A stretch of DNA of 34,917 nt, taken from positions 1 to 34,917 of the forward strand of contig SFMP01000139.1 of assembly GCA_004554395.1 (NCBI GenBank), written 5' to 3'. The stretch comes from Myxococcales bacterium (GTDB lineage: Bacteria; Myxococcota_A; Bradymonadia; UBA4248). Under the pieces are notes generated by a model. That model ran no database searches. It was not told the DNA's origin and worked only from the letters and a program-made list of their open reading frames with translations. The first letter of the stretch is position 1, and each line of letters starts with the position of its first letter. The translations under genes were made by a program, and so were the position numbers. Positions 16,223 to 24,442 of this stretch are shown here, one piece after another.

Positions 16223-17971
16223 ATGATCAAACCAGAAACGAAATATTGGAATTTAAAGGAAATCGATACCGAAACGGTCGACGCTTTGGCGTCGGATTTG
16301 AACGAAACGCAACTGCTCACGAGCGTGCTCTATAATCGCGGCATTCGCACGCCATATCAAGCACGCCGGTTTCTCCAGCCATCTCTCGACGATCTCACCG
16401 ATTCGATGTTGCTCAATCACATGCCCGAAGCCGTCGAACGATGTCTGCGAGCCTACGAAAACGGCGAATCGATCCTCATATTTGGCGACAACGACGTCGA
16501 CGGCGTGACCTCGACGACGCTCTTGTATCAGTTCTTCGAATACATTGGCGCAAATGTGCGCTATTTCTTGCCACGCCGTAAAGAAGACGGTCATGGCTTT
16601 AACGACGATACACTGCGAGCCGCATTCCAAGCGGGCAAACCCAATCTGCTCATCACCGTCGATTGTGGCATGAGTGGGCACAAAGAAGTCGAAATGCTCA
16701 AGTCCATCGACATCGACACGCTCATCGTCGATCACCATACGGCGATGGGAACGGTTCCCGATACGACGATTCTCAACCCCAAAATGCCCGACGACAAATT
16801 TCCGTACAAAGACCTCGCCGCCGTTGGCGTCGTCTTTCACCTCGTCGAATCGCTCGTCAAAGCCGCTCAATCGCGCGGAATCTATATCAAAATTGGCAAA
16901 CCCGTGCCCGAACTCCACGACATGCTCGACCTCGTCTGCCTCGGGACGATTGCCGACGTCGTGCCGCTATTGGGCGAAAACCGCATGTTCGTATCGGTTG
17001 GGCTCGACGTCATACGCAAGCGCAAGCGAAGCGGTATCGCGGCTCTCTTGAGCGACGTCGGCGCCGATGAACACTTCATTACCGAGCGCACGATTTGTTA
17101 CCGATTGGCACCGCGAATCAACGCCGCCGGTCGCATGGGCGATCCAAACGAATGCGTCCAACTGCTCACCGCCTATGAATTTTCGACGGCTCAGACGATT
17201 GCTCAAAGCCTCGAAAACTACAACCACATGCGGCAAAATGCCGAGGCGACGATGATCAACGAAGCGACGGCAATGGCCCAGCAACAGCTCCTCGAGGGGC
17301 GGAAAATCCTCGTCATCGCCAAAGAAGATTGGCAACAAGGCATATTGGGCATTATATCGAGTCGAATCCTCGACAAATTCTATAAACCGACTGTCGTCAT
17401 ATCGGTCAACGATGGCAAAGGACGCGGTTCGGCGCGGAGCCCCGAGGGCTTTAGTATTCTCGATGCCTTTGCTTCGTGCGAAGATATCCTCGACGATTTT
17501 GGCGGCCACCACAGCGCCGCCGGTCTCAACATTGCCGCCGATAAAATCGACGAACTATCGCAGAGACTCGAAAAATACGCCGCTCACGCACTCAATACGA
17601 CGAACGCGCCAAAGCGATCACTCGATATCGACGCCGAAGCTTCGCTCGGGCAATTGCTCAAGTTGTGGCAAAATAAATACCTCGAACAACTCGGCCCCTT
17701 TGGCACGGCCAACAAAGAGCCCACGTTTCTCGTGCGAAACGTTCGCCCAGTGCTCATCAAACGGCTCAATCACATCTATGCTCGCGTCAAAATTCGGCAA
17801 GAGGCCATTACGACAAATATCCTCGTCCCCACCGGCGTCCTCCCCGACGTCGTCCAAGGCATGACGCTCGATTTCGTCCTCACGCCAAAATACGCACCAT
17901 TTAAAGATATCCCCGAGTTTATCTTGCTCGCCGTACGACGCCCCGAAGACGACGAAATGAGAAAATCTTAG
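16223..17971 (+). CDS. recJ: Single-stranded-DNA-specific exonuclease RecJ
   Basis: The 582-residue protein is a DHH-family 5'-3' exonuclease used in recombination and mismatch or excision repair. Motifs are in order: GDNDVDGVTS (residues 88-97, usually GDYDADG), ITVDCGMSGHKE, IVDHH (D170-H172), RLAPRINAAGRM, then DHHA1 GKGRGSARSPEG and DDFGGHHSAAGL. The Asn in place of the usual Tyr in motif I does not remove a metal ligand. ATG 16223 is chosen because it precedes conserved sequence and has aaagaaac upstream; a GTG at 16172 would add 17 basic residues without clear support. It is followed 16 bases later by a small membrane protein gene and then trmB. Confidence 0.93.
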   Translation: MIKPETKYWNLKEIDTETVDALASDLNETQLLTSVLYNRGIRTPYQARRFLQPSLDDLTDSMLLNHMPEAVERCLRAYENGESILIFGDNDVDGVTSTTLLYQFFEYIGANVRYFLPRRKEDGHGFNDDTLRAAFQAGKPNLLITVDCGMSGHKEVEMLKSIDIDTLIVDHHTAMGTVPDTTILNPKMPDDKFPYKDLAAVGVVFHLVESLVKAAQSRGIYIKIGKPVPELHDMLDLVCLGTIADVVPLLGENRMFVSVGLDVIRKRKRSGIAALLSDVGADEHFITERTICYRLAPRINAAGRMGDPNECVQLLTAYEFSTAQTIAQSLENYNHMRQNAEATMINEATAMAQQQLLEGRKILVIAKEDWQQGILGIISSRILDKFYKPTVVISVNDGKGRGSARSPEGFSILDAFASCEDILDDFGGHHSAAGLNIAADKIDELSQRLEKYAAHALNTTNAPKRSLDIDAEASLGQLLKLWQNKYLEQLGPFGTANKEPTFLVRNVRPVLIKRLNHIYARVKIRQEAITTNILVPTGVLPDVVQGMTLDFVLTPKYAPFKDIPEFILLAVRRPEDDEMRKS

Positions 17972-17986
17972 AACCATCGATCAACT

Positions 17987-18334
17987 ATGCGAAAACGCCG
18001 CATTTATCAGCAAAACAAAAAGCCCAAATCGCACATTCCGACGATTATCATCATGTCGGTCGCGCTCTTCGTCATTCTCTATTTTGGCAAGGGCATGAGC
18101 TACGATATTGCCGGCTTTTTTGCGCCATCTGTTCCCGTAACCGACGACATGGCGGCGCAAGCCCCGTCGTCGTCCGATTCGGTCGACGATTTGGGCTCCG
18201 ATAACGATTCAAAGCAAAACGCAGTGCACGATGCGAATCCAATCACACCGCGCTGCGGAACGATAATGGCGAGCGCATCGAAAAATGCCGCCCAAAAACT
18301 TCTCAACATCATTGCCAAAGGCACAACTCCATGA
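17987..18334 (+). CDS. Small single-pass membrane protein
   Basis: The 115-residue protein has a basic N-terminus (MRKRRIYQQNKKPKSH), one membrane helix at about 18-34 (IPTIIIMSVALFVILYFG) and a Ser/Asp-rich tail that would face the periplasm by the positive-inside rule. It starts 16 bases after recJ and its TGA overlaps the ATG of trmB by four bases, which supports a real, translationally coupled gene. I recognise no family. The tail contains one Cys (near residue 90). Confidence 0.75.
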   Translation: MRKRRIYQQNKKPKSHIPTIIIMSVALFVILYFGKGMSYDIAGFFAPSVPVTDDMAAQAPSSSDSVDDLGSDNDSKQNAVHDANPITPRCGTIMASASKNAAQKLLNIIAKGTTP

Positions 18335-19068
18335 CGCCAAAAAATCCCAATTGGACTGAACTCAAAAAAGAACCATTCGGACCCTACATTGCCGACGAAA
18401 TTCTCCAATACCGATCCGATGAAATCGAACGCATCATCGCTTGGAAAGCCGAAAACCCGCTTCCCGAGCCCATCGATATCGAAATCGGTTCAAATCGCGG
18501 TTGCTTCCTCTTGGGCATTACGCGTGGGCAACGCGATGTTTCGACGCTCGGCATCGAGCTCAAACTCGGTCTATGCCGCATCGCGCAGCGAAAACTCGAA
18601 CGCGAAAACCTCACCAACGGGCACGTCATCCACGCCGACGCAAAACTCGCCATTCCCGTGCTCTGCCGTCCCAATTCCGTCAACGCCATCTACGTTTTGT
18701 TTCCCGATCCATGGTGGAAGCGCAAGCACGCCCGCCGACGCTTGCTCGACGACGGATTCTTCGAAATGGCGCATACATTCCTCAAGCCCGGCGGTTGCTT
18801 CGTCCTCAAAACCGACGTGCTCGACTATTTCGATGCCGTCGATGAGTACCTACAGCACCTTCCGTGCTTCGAACGCATCGCCATCGAAGACGTTCCTAGC
18901 TCGAAAGTTTGGACTCTCTCGACGCGCGAAAGACACTGCCTCGAAGATAATTTGGCGTATAAATCGCTCGCCATCCGCAAACTCGACGTGCCATTTGAGC
19001 AAGCCCATGCGGGCTTGACCGAAGCGAAACTCGAGAAGCACAATTATCGATATCACCCCGAGGTGTGA
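18331..19068 (+). CDS. trmB: tRNA (guanine-N7)-methyltransferase
   Basis: The 245-residue protein uses SAM to methylate G46 of tRNA. Visible motifs are PFGPYIADEILQ at the N-terminus, DIEIGSNRGCFLLG (SAM binding; the family usually has G-F/C-G here), and the diagnostic FPDPWWKRKHARRRL near residue 130. The last domain includes SSKVWTLSTRERHCLEDN, in the position of the family's usual C-terminal T-x-F/Y-E region but not closely matching it. The start overlaps the preceding gene (ATGA). The 3' end (from 18970) is duplicated just downstream. Confidence 0.9.
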   Translation: MTPKNPNWTELKKEPFGPYIADEILQYRSDEIERIIAWKAENPLPEPIDIEIGSNRGCFLLGITRGQRDVSTLGIELKLGLCRIAQRKLERENLTNGHVIHADAKLAIPVLCRPNSVNAIYVLFPDPWWKRKHARRRLLDDGFFEMAHTFLKPGGCFVLKTDVLDYFDAVDEYLQHLPCFERIAIEDVPSSKVWTLSTRERHCLEDNLAYKSLAIRKLDVPFEQAHAGLTEAKLEKHNYRYHPEV

Positions 19069-19212
19069 TTGTTCGAGCTGCCGCCCTGCGGGCGGCAGTT
19101 TGCTTTCCACGCCATCCGCAAACTCGACGTGCCATTTGAGCAAGCCCACGCGAGCTTGACCGAAGCGAAACTCGAGAAGCACAATTATCGATATCATCCC
19201 GAGGTGTGATTA
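18970..19212 (+). repeat. Direct duplication of the trmB 3' end
   Basis: Bases 18970-19071 recur at 19111-19212, offset exactly 141 bases, with about three differences. The two copies are separated by 39 bases containing the hairpin ctgccgcc-ctgc-ggcggcag. Because 141 is a multiple of three, the second copy is in the trmB frame: reading through the TGA at 19066 would give a linker and then the same C-terminal 32 residues ending in NYRYHPEV. Two of the differences are silent (His codons); one changes Gly to Ser. The copy overlaps the last codons of the convergent acetyltransferase gene. Confidence 0.9.
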
Positions 19213-19754
19213 TCGCGCACGCTACGTCTATAGGTGAGTGCGATGATGGGGCGACCGTTGATGTCGAGTTTTTCCCAACGATTCGTTCGTTCGTAGCCCG
19301 AAGCGACGAGGCATCGTAGGGCTGGGACGTTGTTTTCGGTCAGCGAGACCGATATCGTTTCGACGGCAGGATGGTATTCGATCAAGTATTGCGCGAGCGT
19401 CTGCGAGAGCACCTCGCGCCCCGTTCCTTTGCGTTGGCAATCTTCGCGAATGACGAATAGCGCGACGCTCGCAATTTTATAATTCGGAAACCCGACGAAG
19501 ACGTCGAGGGCAAACGATGGTGAAATGCCCACGCGAGCATCGCTGCCCAAAAAAAGGTGGCGAAATACGCGCGAACCGCTCACGGTCGGCACCTCGGCAC
19601 GGAAACACCGATCGGCCAAGCCCGCTGGCGACTGTTGCAATATCGTCGTATGGTAATACGACGCGCGATTGAGAATGTTTTGCATCTCGGCAATATCGCT
19701 AGGCTCAACAGTCTTCAACGTGATCGATTCAAATGTAAATAAATCTCTGCTCAT
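19194..19754 (-). CDS. GNAT-family N-acetyltransferase
   Basis: The 186-residue protein has the acetyl-CoA binding pattern of GNAT enzymes: a beta strand SVALFVIRED, then QRKGTGREVL (the R/Q-x-x-G-x-G/A loop), and a later SVSLTENNVPALRCLVASGYERT typical of motif B. The acceptor is unknown. The start at 19754 is chosen because aggac lies seven bases before it; an upstream in-frame ATG at 19805 has no such site. Its last codons and stop lie inside the duplicated trmB tail, so the duplication and this gene's 3' end formed together or one reshaped the other. Confidence 0.82.
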   Translation of the reverse strand: MSRDLFTFESITLKTVEPSDIAEMQNILNRASYYHTTILQQSPAGLADRCFRAEVPTVSGSRVFRHLFLGSDARVGISPSFALDVFVGFPNYKIASVALFVIREDCQRKGTGREVLSQTLAQYLIEYHPAVETISVSLTENNVPALRCLVASGYERTNRWEKLDINGRPIIALTYRRSVRDNHTSG

Positions 19755-19992
19755 TTCATCGTCCTCTGTGGCAAGATGCGGCGCAATCGCCAATTGGAAA
19801 TCCAACGCATCGACATATTATAAACTTTTTCGAAAAAAATACTTCTACGAACGACGAAAACGCGCGATATGCGTTCGCATGTTGTATTTTTACATACATT
19901 TGGAGTAATAACGGCGGGGTTTTGTGCGCCTGCCCAATGGGTTTTGGCGGCGGCGCTCGTCCGAATCACTTTTCTGCGGAGTTGTCTGCTTT

Positions 19993-21252
19993 ATGTTAGA
20001 TGTCAAATACGTATTGGCTAACCTCGATACCGTTATCGAAAAATTAAAATTCCGTAACGCCCATGTCGATTTCGATTTGTTGCGTTCGCTCAGCGACGAA
20101 CGTCGTGCCAGTTGTGCGCGCTACGATCAACTCAAGTTTGAACAACGCCAAGCGAGCGATAAGATGCGCACGATTTCGGGCGATGAGGCTCAAACGCTAC
20201 GCGCCAAACTCAAAGACATGAGCAACGAATGCAAAGCCATCGATGCGCGACGCACCGAAATCGACGAACAACTCGCCAAAATGATGCTCTACATTCCGAA
20301 TTTGCCTGCCGACGACGTTCCGCAAGGCGCCGACGAAGAAGCCAACGTCGAAATCCGTCGTTGGGGGACGCCGCGACATTTCGACTTCGAGCCCAAAGCC
20401 CACTACGACTTGGGCGAAGTCCATGGATTGCTCGATTTCGATCGCGCCGCCAAAGTTGCCGGGGCTCGTTTTGCCTTCCTCACGGGTGCTGCCGTCAAAC
20501 TCGAGCTCTCGCTCATCCAATTCATGCTCGATTGCCACACCGAACGCGGCTATCGCATGGTCATGCCGCCCTATATGGTCAATCGCGCCTCGATGACGGG
20601 CACGGGGCAACTCCCCAAATTCGAAGAAGACGCCTACAAGACGAACGACGACATGTTCCTCATTCCGACTGCCGAAGTCCCCGTCACCAACCTCCACCGC
20701 GACGAACTCCTCACGCCCGATCAGCTCCCCATCAAATATGCAGCCTATAGCGCATGTTTCCGTCTCGAGGCCGGTAGCTATGGCAAAGATACGCGCGGCA
20801 TCATCCGACAACACCAATTCGACAAAGTCGAACTCGTCAAATTTGCCACGCCCGAAACGTCCGAAGCCGAGCACCAAAAACTCGTCGACGACGCCGAAGA
20901 AATCCTCCGCCGCCTCGAACTCCCCTATCGCGTGATGCTGCTTTCGGCTGGCGACATGGGCTTTAGCGCGCGCAAATGCTACGACCTCGAAGTTTGGCTT
21001 CCCTCGCAGAATTGCTTCCGCGAGATTTCGAGCTGTTCGAACTTCGGCGATTACCAAGCTCGCCGCGCCAATATTCGCTACCGCACCCCCGATGCCAAAG
21101 AAAAGACGGCATTTGTCCATACGCTCAACGGATCGGGTCTCGCCGTCGGTCGCACCCTCGTCGCCATCATGGAAAACTACCAAGAAGCCGACGGTCGCAT
21201 TCGCATTCCCGAGGCCTTGCGCGATTATATGAAATGCGACTACATCGGTTAA
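19993..21252 (+). CDS. serS: Seryl-tRNA synthetase
   Basis: The 419-residue class II enzyme charges tRNA-Ser. An N-terminal coiled-coil arm (residues about 25-100) precedes the catalytic core with TAEVPVTNLHRDE, motif 2 (CFRLEAGSYGKDTRG then IIRQHQFDKVELVKF) and motif 3 (LNGSGLAVGRTLVAIMENYQ). The start at 19993 gives the usual N-terminus MLDVKYVLANLDTV; a longer in-frame reading from 19924 is Arg-rich and unlike the family. A ggag lies 12 bases upstream. The gap 19755-19992 shows no gene; the gene is followed by hairpins at 21254-21440. Confidence 0.96.
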   Translation: MLDVKYVLANLDTVIEKLKFRNAHVDFDLLRSLSDERRASCARYDQLKFEQRQASDKMRTISGDEAQTLRAKLKDMSNECKAIDARRTEIDEQLAKMMLYIPNLPADDVPQGADEEANVEIRRWGTPRHFDFEPKAHYDLGEVHGLLDFDRAAKVAGARFAFLTGAAVKLELSLIQFMLDCHTERGYRMVMPPYMVNRASMTGTGQLPKFEEDAYKTNDDMFLIPTAEVPVTNLHRDELLTPDQLPIKYAAYSACFRLEAGSYGKDTRGIIRQHQFDKVELVKFATPETSEAEHQKLVDDAEEILRRLELPYRVMLLSAGDMGFSARKCYDLEVWLPSQNCFREISSCSNFGDYQARRANIRYRTPDAKEKTAFVHTLNGSGLAVGRTLVAIMENYQEADGRIRIPEALRDYMKCDYIG

Positions 21253-21337
21253 TGTCGATATCGCGATGTGATATATCGATATCGCATGATATCAATCTTT
21301 GACTTGTCACATATCACATCGCCACCTATTCTGAAAC

Positions 21338-21378
21338 GCCGATATATCGCTTGTTTTTGTCGATATATCGGCATTTTT
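21338..21378 (+). terminator. serS terminator and neighbouring AT-rich inverted repeats
   Basis: The stem gccgatatatcg/cgatatatcggc (21338-21349 with 21361-21372), followed by atttttgt, is a likely terminator for serS. It is one of several inverted repeats between 21254 and 21440: cgatatcg twice (near 21256 and 21275), gatgtgatat with atatcacatc (near 21267 and 21311), gaaaag-ag-cttttc, and ttcaatatat with atatattgaa (near 21393 and 21428). The GATAT-rich style is unlike the rest of the window. Confidence 0.65.
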
Positions 21379-21454
21379 GTCTATGTATGAAAAGAGCTTT
21401 TCAATATATTGATTTCAATATTTCGGATATATTGAAATTGCGTCGATGAAGAAC

Positions 21455-21490
21455 AAAAAAGCGCGCCGCCGAGGATCGGAGACGCGCTTT
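21455..21490 (-). terminator. Terminator of the ygeY-ygeW unit
   Basis: On the minus strand, aaagcgcg pairs with cgcgcttt around a GC-rich loop and is followed by a T-rich tail (ttttttgttc). It begins 28 bases after the stop of the carbamoyltransferase gene and has the form of an intrinsic terminator. Confidence 0.75.
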
Positions 21491-21518
21491 GATAGGCTAT
21501 GCGACGAATCGCCGAGGA

Positions 21519-22535
21519 TTAACCTCTACCGCGACCGCCCATGGTGAGAGCCATGACGGCTTTGGCGGTGTGGAGACGGTTTTCGGCTTCGTCATAGACG
21601 ATGCTGTGAGGACCATCGATGACGGAATCGTCGACTTCGTTGTGGCGGTCGGCGGGAAGGGCGTGCATGTAGCAGACGTCGCGATCGGCGAGGGCCATTT
21701 TTTCTTCGGTGCATTTCCAGGAGCGATGCGCCATGAGTTTTTCGTCGACGACTTTGACGGCGCCGTGATCGGTCAAGCCGGTTTGGTCGGTGACCCAGTT
21801 GCCCCAGTTTTTGGGGATGACGATGTTAGCATCGCGATAGGCTTCTTCTTCGTTATCGGTGACGGTAACCGTGCCACCAAAGCGTTCGGCGTTTGCTTTC
21901 GCTTCGGCGATAACCCAATCGGGAAGTTCCCAGCCCTTGGGGTGAGCCAAGCAGACGTCCATGCCGAAGCGCGGGAACAAGAGGACTTGCGAAAGCGGAA
22001 CCGAAATCGGTTTTTTGTGGCTTTCGGCATACGCCCAGATGATCGAAACTTTGATGCGTTTCAAATCGCGGCCGAATTTTTCTTGCATCGTCATGAGGTC
22101 GGCGATGGCTTGCATCGGGTGATACAAATCGCACTGGAGGTTCATGACGGGGACGGTCGCCCATTTCGCCATTTCGGTGATGAATTTGTTGCCATAGCCC
22201 CAGTTGCAATAGCGCATGGCGATACCGTGGCCGAAGCGGCTCAAGATGATAGCGGTATCTTTCGGGCTTTCGCCGTGGGCCAATTGCGAGGTGCCGCCAT
22301 CGATGAAGTGACCGTGACCGCCCAATTGGGTGATGCCGGCTTCCATCGAGTTACGCGTACGCGTCGATTGTTCCATGAACATGAGGAAAATCGTCTGATT
22401 TTCCAACATATTGTTGACGTGACCCAACGCAAAATCGCGTTTGAGGTCGAGCGAAACATCTAAGAGCGTATCGATTTCTTCGCGCGTCCAGTCGCGAAGG
22501 GTCACAAAGTGCTTGCCACGAAATTGTGTCTGCAT
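21519..22535 (-). CDS. ygeW: YgeW-type (knotted) carbamoyltransferase
   Basis: The 338-residue protein belongs to the aspartate/ornithine carbamoyltransferase superfamily. It carries the carbamoyl-phosphate motif STRTR (in EQSTRTRNSMEAG), SQLAHGES, the region VMNLQCDLYHPMQAIADL, WAYAESHKKPISVP, DVCLAHPKGWELP and YMHALPAD. The HGES box, the KPxSVP segment and the WKCTEEKM region match E. coli YgeW rather than classical OTCase, and the SVP region is the knot-forming part in this subfamily. The reaction of YgeW-type enzymes is not fixed; a role in ureido/carbamoyl compound breakdown is likely. The start at 22535 has aggag five to six bases upstream. It is 177 bases after ygeY, without an intervening gene. 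Confidence 0.85.
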   Translation of the reverse strand: MQTQFRGKHFVTLRDWTREEIDTLLDVSLDLKRDFALGHVNNMLENQTIFLMFMEQSTRTRNSMEAGITQLGGHGHFIDGGTSQLAHGESPKDTAIILSRFGHGIAMRYCNWGYGNKFITEMAKWATVPVMNLQCDLYHPMQAIADLMTMQEKFGRDLKRIKVSIIWAYAESHKKPISVPLSQVLLFPRFGMDVCLAHPKGWELPDWVIAEAKANAERFGGTVTVTDNEEEAYRDANIVIPKNWGNWVTDQTGLTDHGAVKVVDEKLMAHRSWKCTEEKMALADRDVCYMHALPADRHNEVDDSVIDGPHSIVYDEAENRLHTAKAVMALTMGGRGRG

Positions 22536-22712
22536 AAATTCTCCTAATTCAAACGGCGCACCGCGCGCCCAAGAATCACAACGATGCCGCTTTGGGTGGG
22601 CGGCTCCAATGTTCAAACAAAACAAACCGCGGCGCACGCCGCCCAGTGGGCAGGGCAACGCGCGTCGCGACGATATATCTACGATATTGCGTCGATTTTT
22701 GCGATCAATCGA

Positions 22713-23999
22713 TTACTTTTTATCGACGTTTTTGCAGTACGTGAGCGGGATGGCTGCATACATGGCACAGCACGTAACGAGGTGATCTTTCCACGTCTTT
22801 TCGTTGGGGAAGTGGGCTTGTTCTTCGGCCCCCGGCCCAAAACCGATGCAGGGAATGCCATAGCGACCCATGATCGAGACGCCGTTTGTCGAGAACGTCC
22901 ATTTGTCGACGACGGGATCTTTGTCGAACAAGCCTTTGTAGGCTTCGACGAGCGATTCGCACACGACGTGATCTTCGGGCAAAACCCATGTCGGGAAGTA
23001 GCATTCGGTCGGATAGACCAAATTGGTATAGGAAGGACGTTCGTATTTGTACATCGTAACGGTGACGTCGTCGCCCCATTTCTTGACGGCGGGCAAATCG
23101 CGGATTTCTTGCAAGCACGATTCCCACGTTTCGCCAGCGGTCATTCGGCGATCGAGCGAAATGGCGCACGAGTCGGCGACGGCGCAACGGCTCGGCGACG
23201 TGAAGAAGATTTCCGACGTCGTAATCGTACCACGACCCAAGAATTGGGCGTCTTTCCAAAGGGGATTGTATTTGGCATCGAGCATCTTGACCAAGCCCTT
23301 GATCTCGGTGCCGTCGGCGGCATCGTTTTCGTTGAGCGAACGAATGTCTTGGATGATGTCGGCCATTTTATGGATGGCATTTGAACCACGTTCGGGAGCA
23401 GAACCGTGACAGCTCACGCCGCGCGTTTCGACGCGAATTTCCATTCTACCGCGGTGACCGCGATAGATGCGCAAGCTCGTCGGCTCGGTGCTGACCACGA
23501 ATTCCGGACGCAATTTGAGTTCGTTGACGATGTATTGCCAGCACAAACCGTCGCAATCTTCTTCTTGAACCGTGCCCGTGACGATGAGCGTGTATTCGCC
23601 CTCCAGCCCCAAGTCTTTGATCACTTTGCCAGCATAGACCATTGCCGCCATGCCGCCCTCTTGATCGGAACCACCGCGACCCCAAATCGTATTCTCGTCT
23701 TCTTTACCTTCGTACGGATCGCATTCCGTCCAAAGACGACGATCGCCAACGCCGACCGTGTCGATATGGGCATCCATGGCAATGACGTGAGGACCATGAC
23801 CAATATAGCCCTCGATGTTGCCCATCGGATCGATGACGACTTTGTCGAATCCGACCTTTTCCATCTCCTCTTTGATGCGCAAAACGACCTCGCGCTCTTG
23901 GCACGATTCACTCGGGATGCGGATCATGTCGCGAAGGAATTGCGACATTTCGGCGCGATACGACTGCGCTTTCTTGAGGATCTCTGAAAAATCTACCAT
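22713..23999 (-). CDS. ygeY: YgeY-type M20 peptidase-family hydrolase
   Basis: The 428-residue protein is very close to E. coli YgeY over its full length. It has IPSESCQEREVV, the metal ligands in AMDAHIDTVG (H, D), GRGGSDQEGGMA (D), GTVQEEDCDGLCW (E-E), VVSTEPT and GVSCHGSAPERG. The family is a two-zinc M20 hydrolase group, often annotated as selenium-metabolism hydrolase. In E. coli and gut anaerobes ygeW and ygeY sit with ygeX and purine-catabolic genes; no ygeX is seen here. The start at 23999 has aggag seven bases upstream and excludes an Arg/Ser-rich extension. It is the first gene of a two-gene minus-strand unit. Confidence 0.92.
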   Translation of the reverse strand: MVDFSEILKKAQSYRAEMSQFLRDMIRIPSESCQEREVVLRIKEEMEKVGFDKVVIDPMGNIEGYIGHGPHVIAMDAHIDTVGVGDRRLWTECDPYEGKEDENTIWGRGGSDQEGGMAAMVYAGKVIKDLGLEGEYTLIVTGTVQEEDCDGLCWQYIVNELKLRPEFVVSTEPTSLRIYRGHRGRMEIRVETRGVSCHGSAPERGSNAIHKMADIIQDIRSLNENDAADGTEIKGLVKMLDAKYNPLWKDAQFLGRGTITTSEIFFTSPSRCAVADSCAISLDRRMTAGETWESCLQEIRDLPAVKKWGDDVTVTMYKYERPSYTNLVYPTECYFPTWVLPEDHVVCESLVEAYKGLFDKDPVVDKWTFSTNGVSIMGRYGIPCIGFGPGAEEQAHFPNEKTWKDHLVTCCAMYAAIPLTYCKNVDKK

Positions 24000-24383
24000 G
24001 ACATATCTCCTAAATGAATGGAATGACGCTATGCAAGTCCTACGACTACGCCTTGCAAGCGCGCTTAAAGCGCCGCCCGTTCTACACCGAATAAAACCTT
24101 TTCTCAATTGCGTATTTGAAAAAAATTCCGACCTTCTTGCGCATTTTTTACTTACATGCAACTACATTTTTGCTTTTTCTACGACATTTATGCAACTCAG
24201 ATGCATTTATACACACCATTCCATCGTTGCATTTGATTCATCGATAGCAAACATTTGCGAATATAAATGCGACAAATCTGCATTATATCGGAGTGTTTCG
24301 GAATTAAATTCAAAAATATCAATTTTATCAAAATTTTATTGAATTGTTTTTCAAATCGATGTGTTATGCAAATGGGCGATGTG

Positions 24384-24416
24384 GACTCATGTGAGTCTAT
24401 GTCCGACGACACATAG
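24384..24416 (+). promoter_or_regulatory. Two adjacent inverted repeats upstream of the efflux operon
   Basis: gactca-tg-tgagtc (24384-24397) is immediately followed by ctatgt-ccgacgac-acatag (24397-24416), ending 26 bases before the GTG start of the outer-membrane factor. Such paired palindromes can bind a regulator (no regulator gene is nearby) or form an mRNA leader hairpin. The remainder of the gap 24000-24442 is AT-rich (especially 24110-24360) with a small palindrome gcaaa-ca-tttgc near 24247. I see no gene there; it should hold the divergent promoters of ygeY and the efflux operon. Confidence 0.5.
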
Positions 24417-24442
24417 TTCGTCCATAACAATCGAGTTCGCCA

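Noticed and set aside
20197..21183. Open frame antisense to serS
   Set aside because: serS is unambiguous on the plus strand and this frame has only mirrored codon bias.
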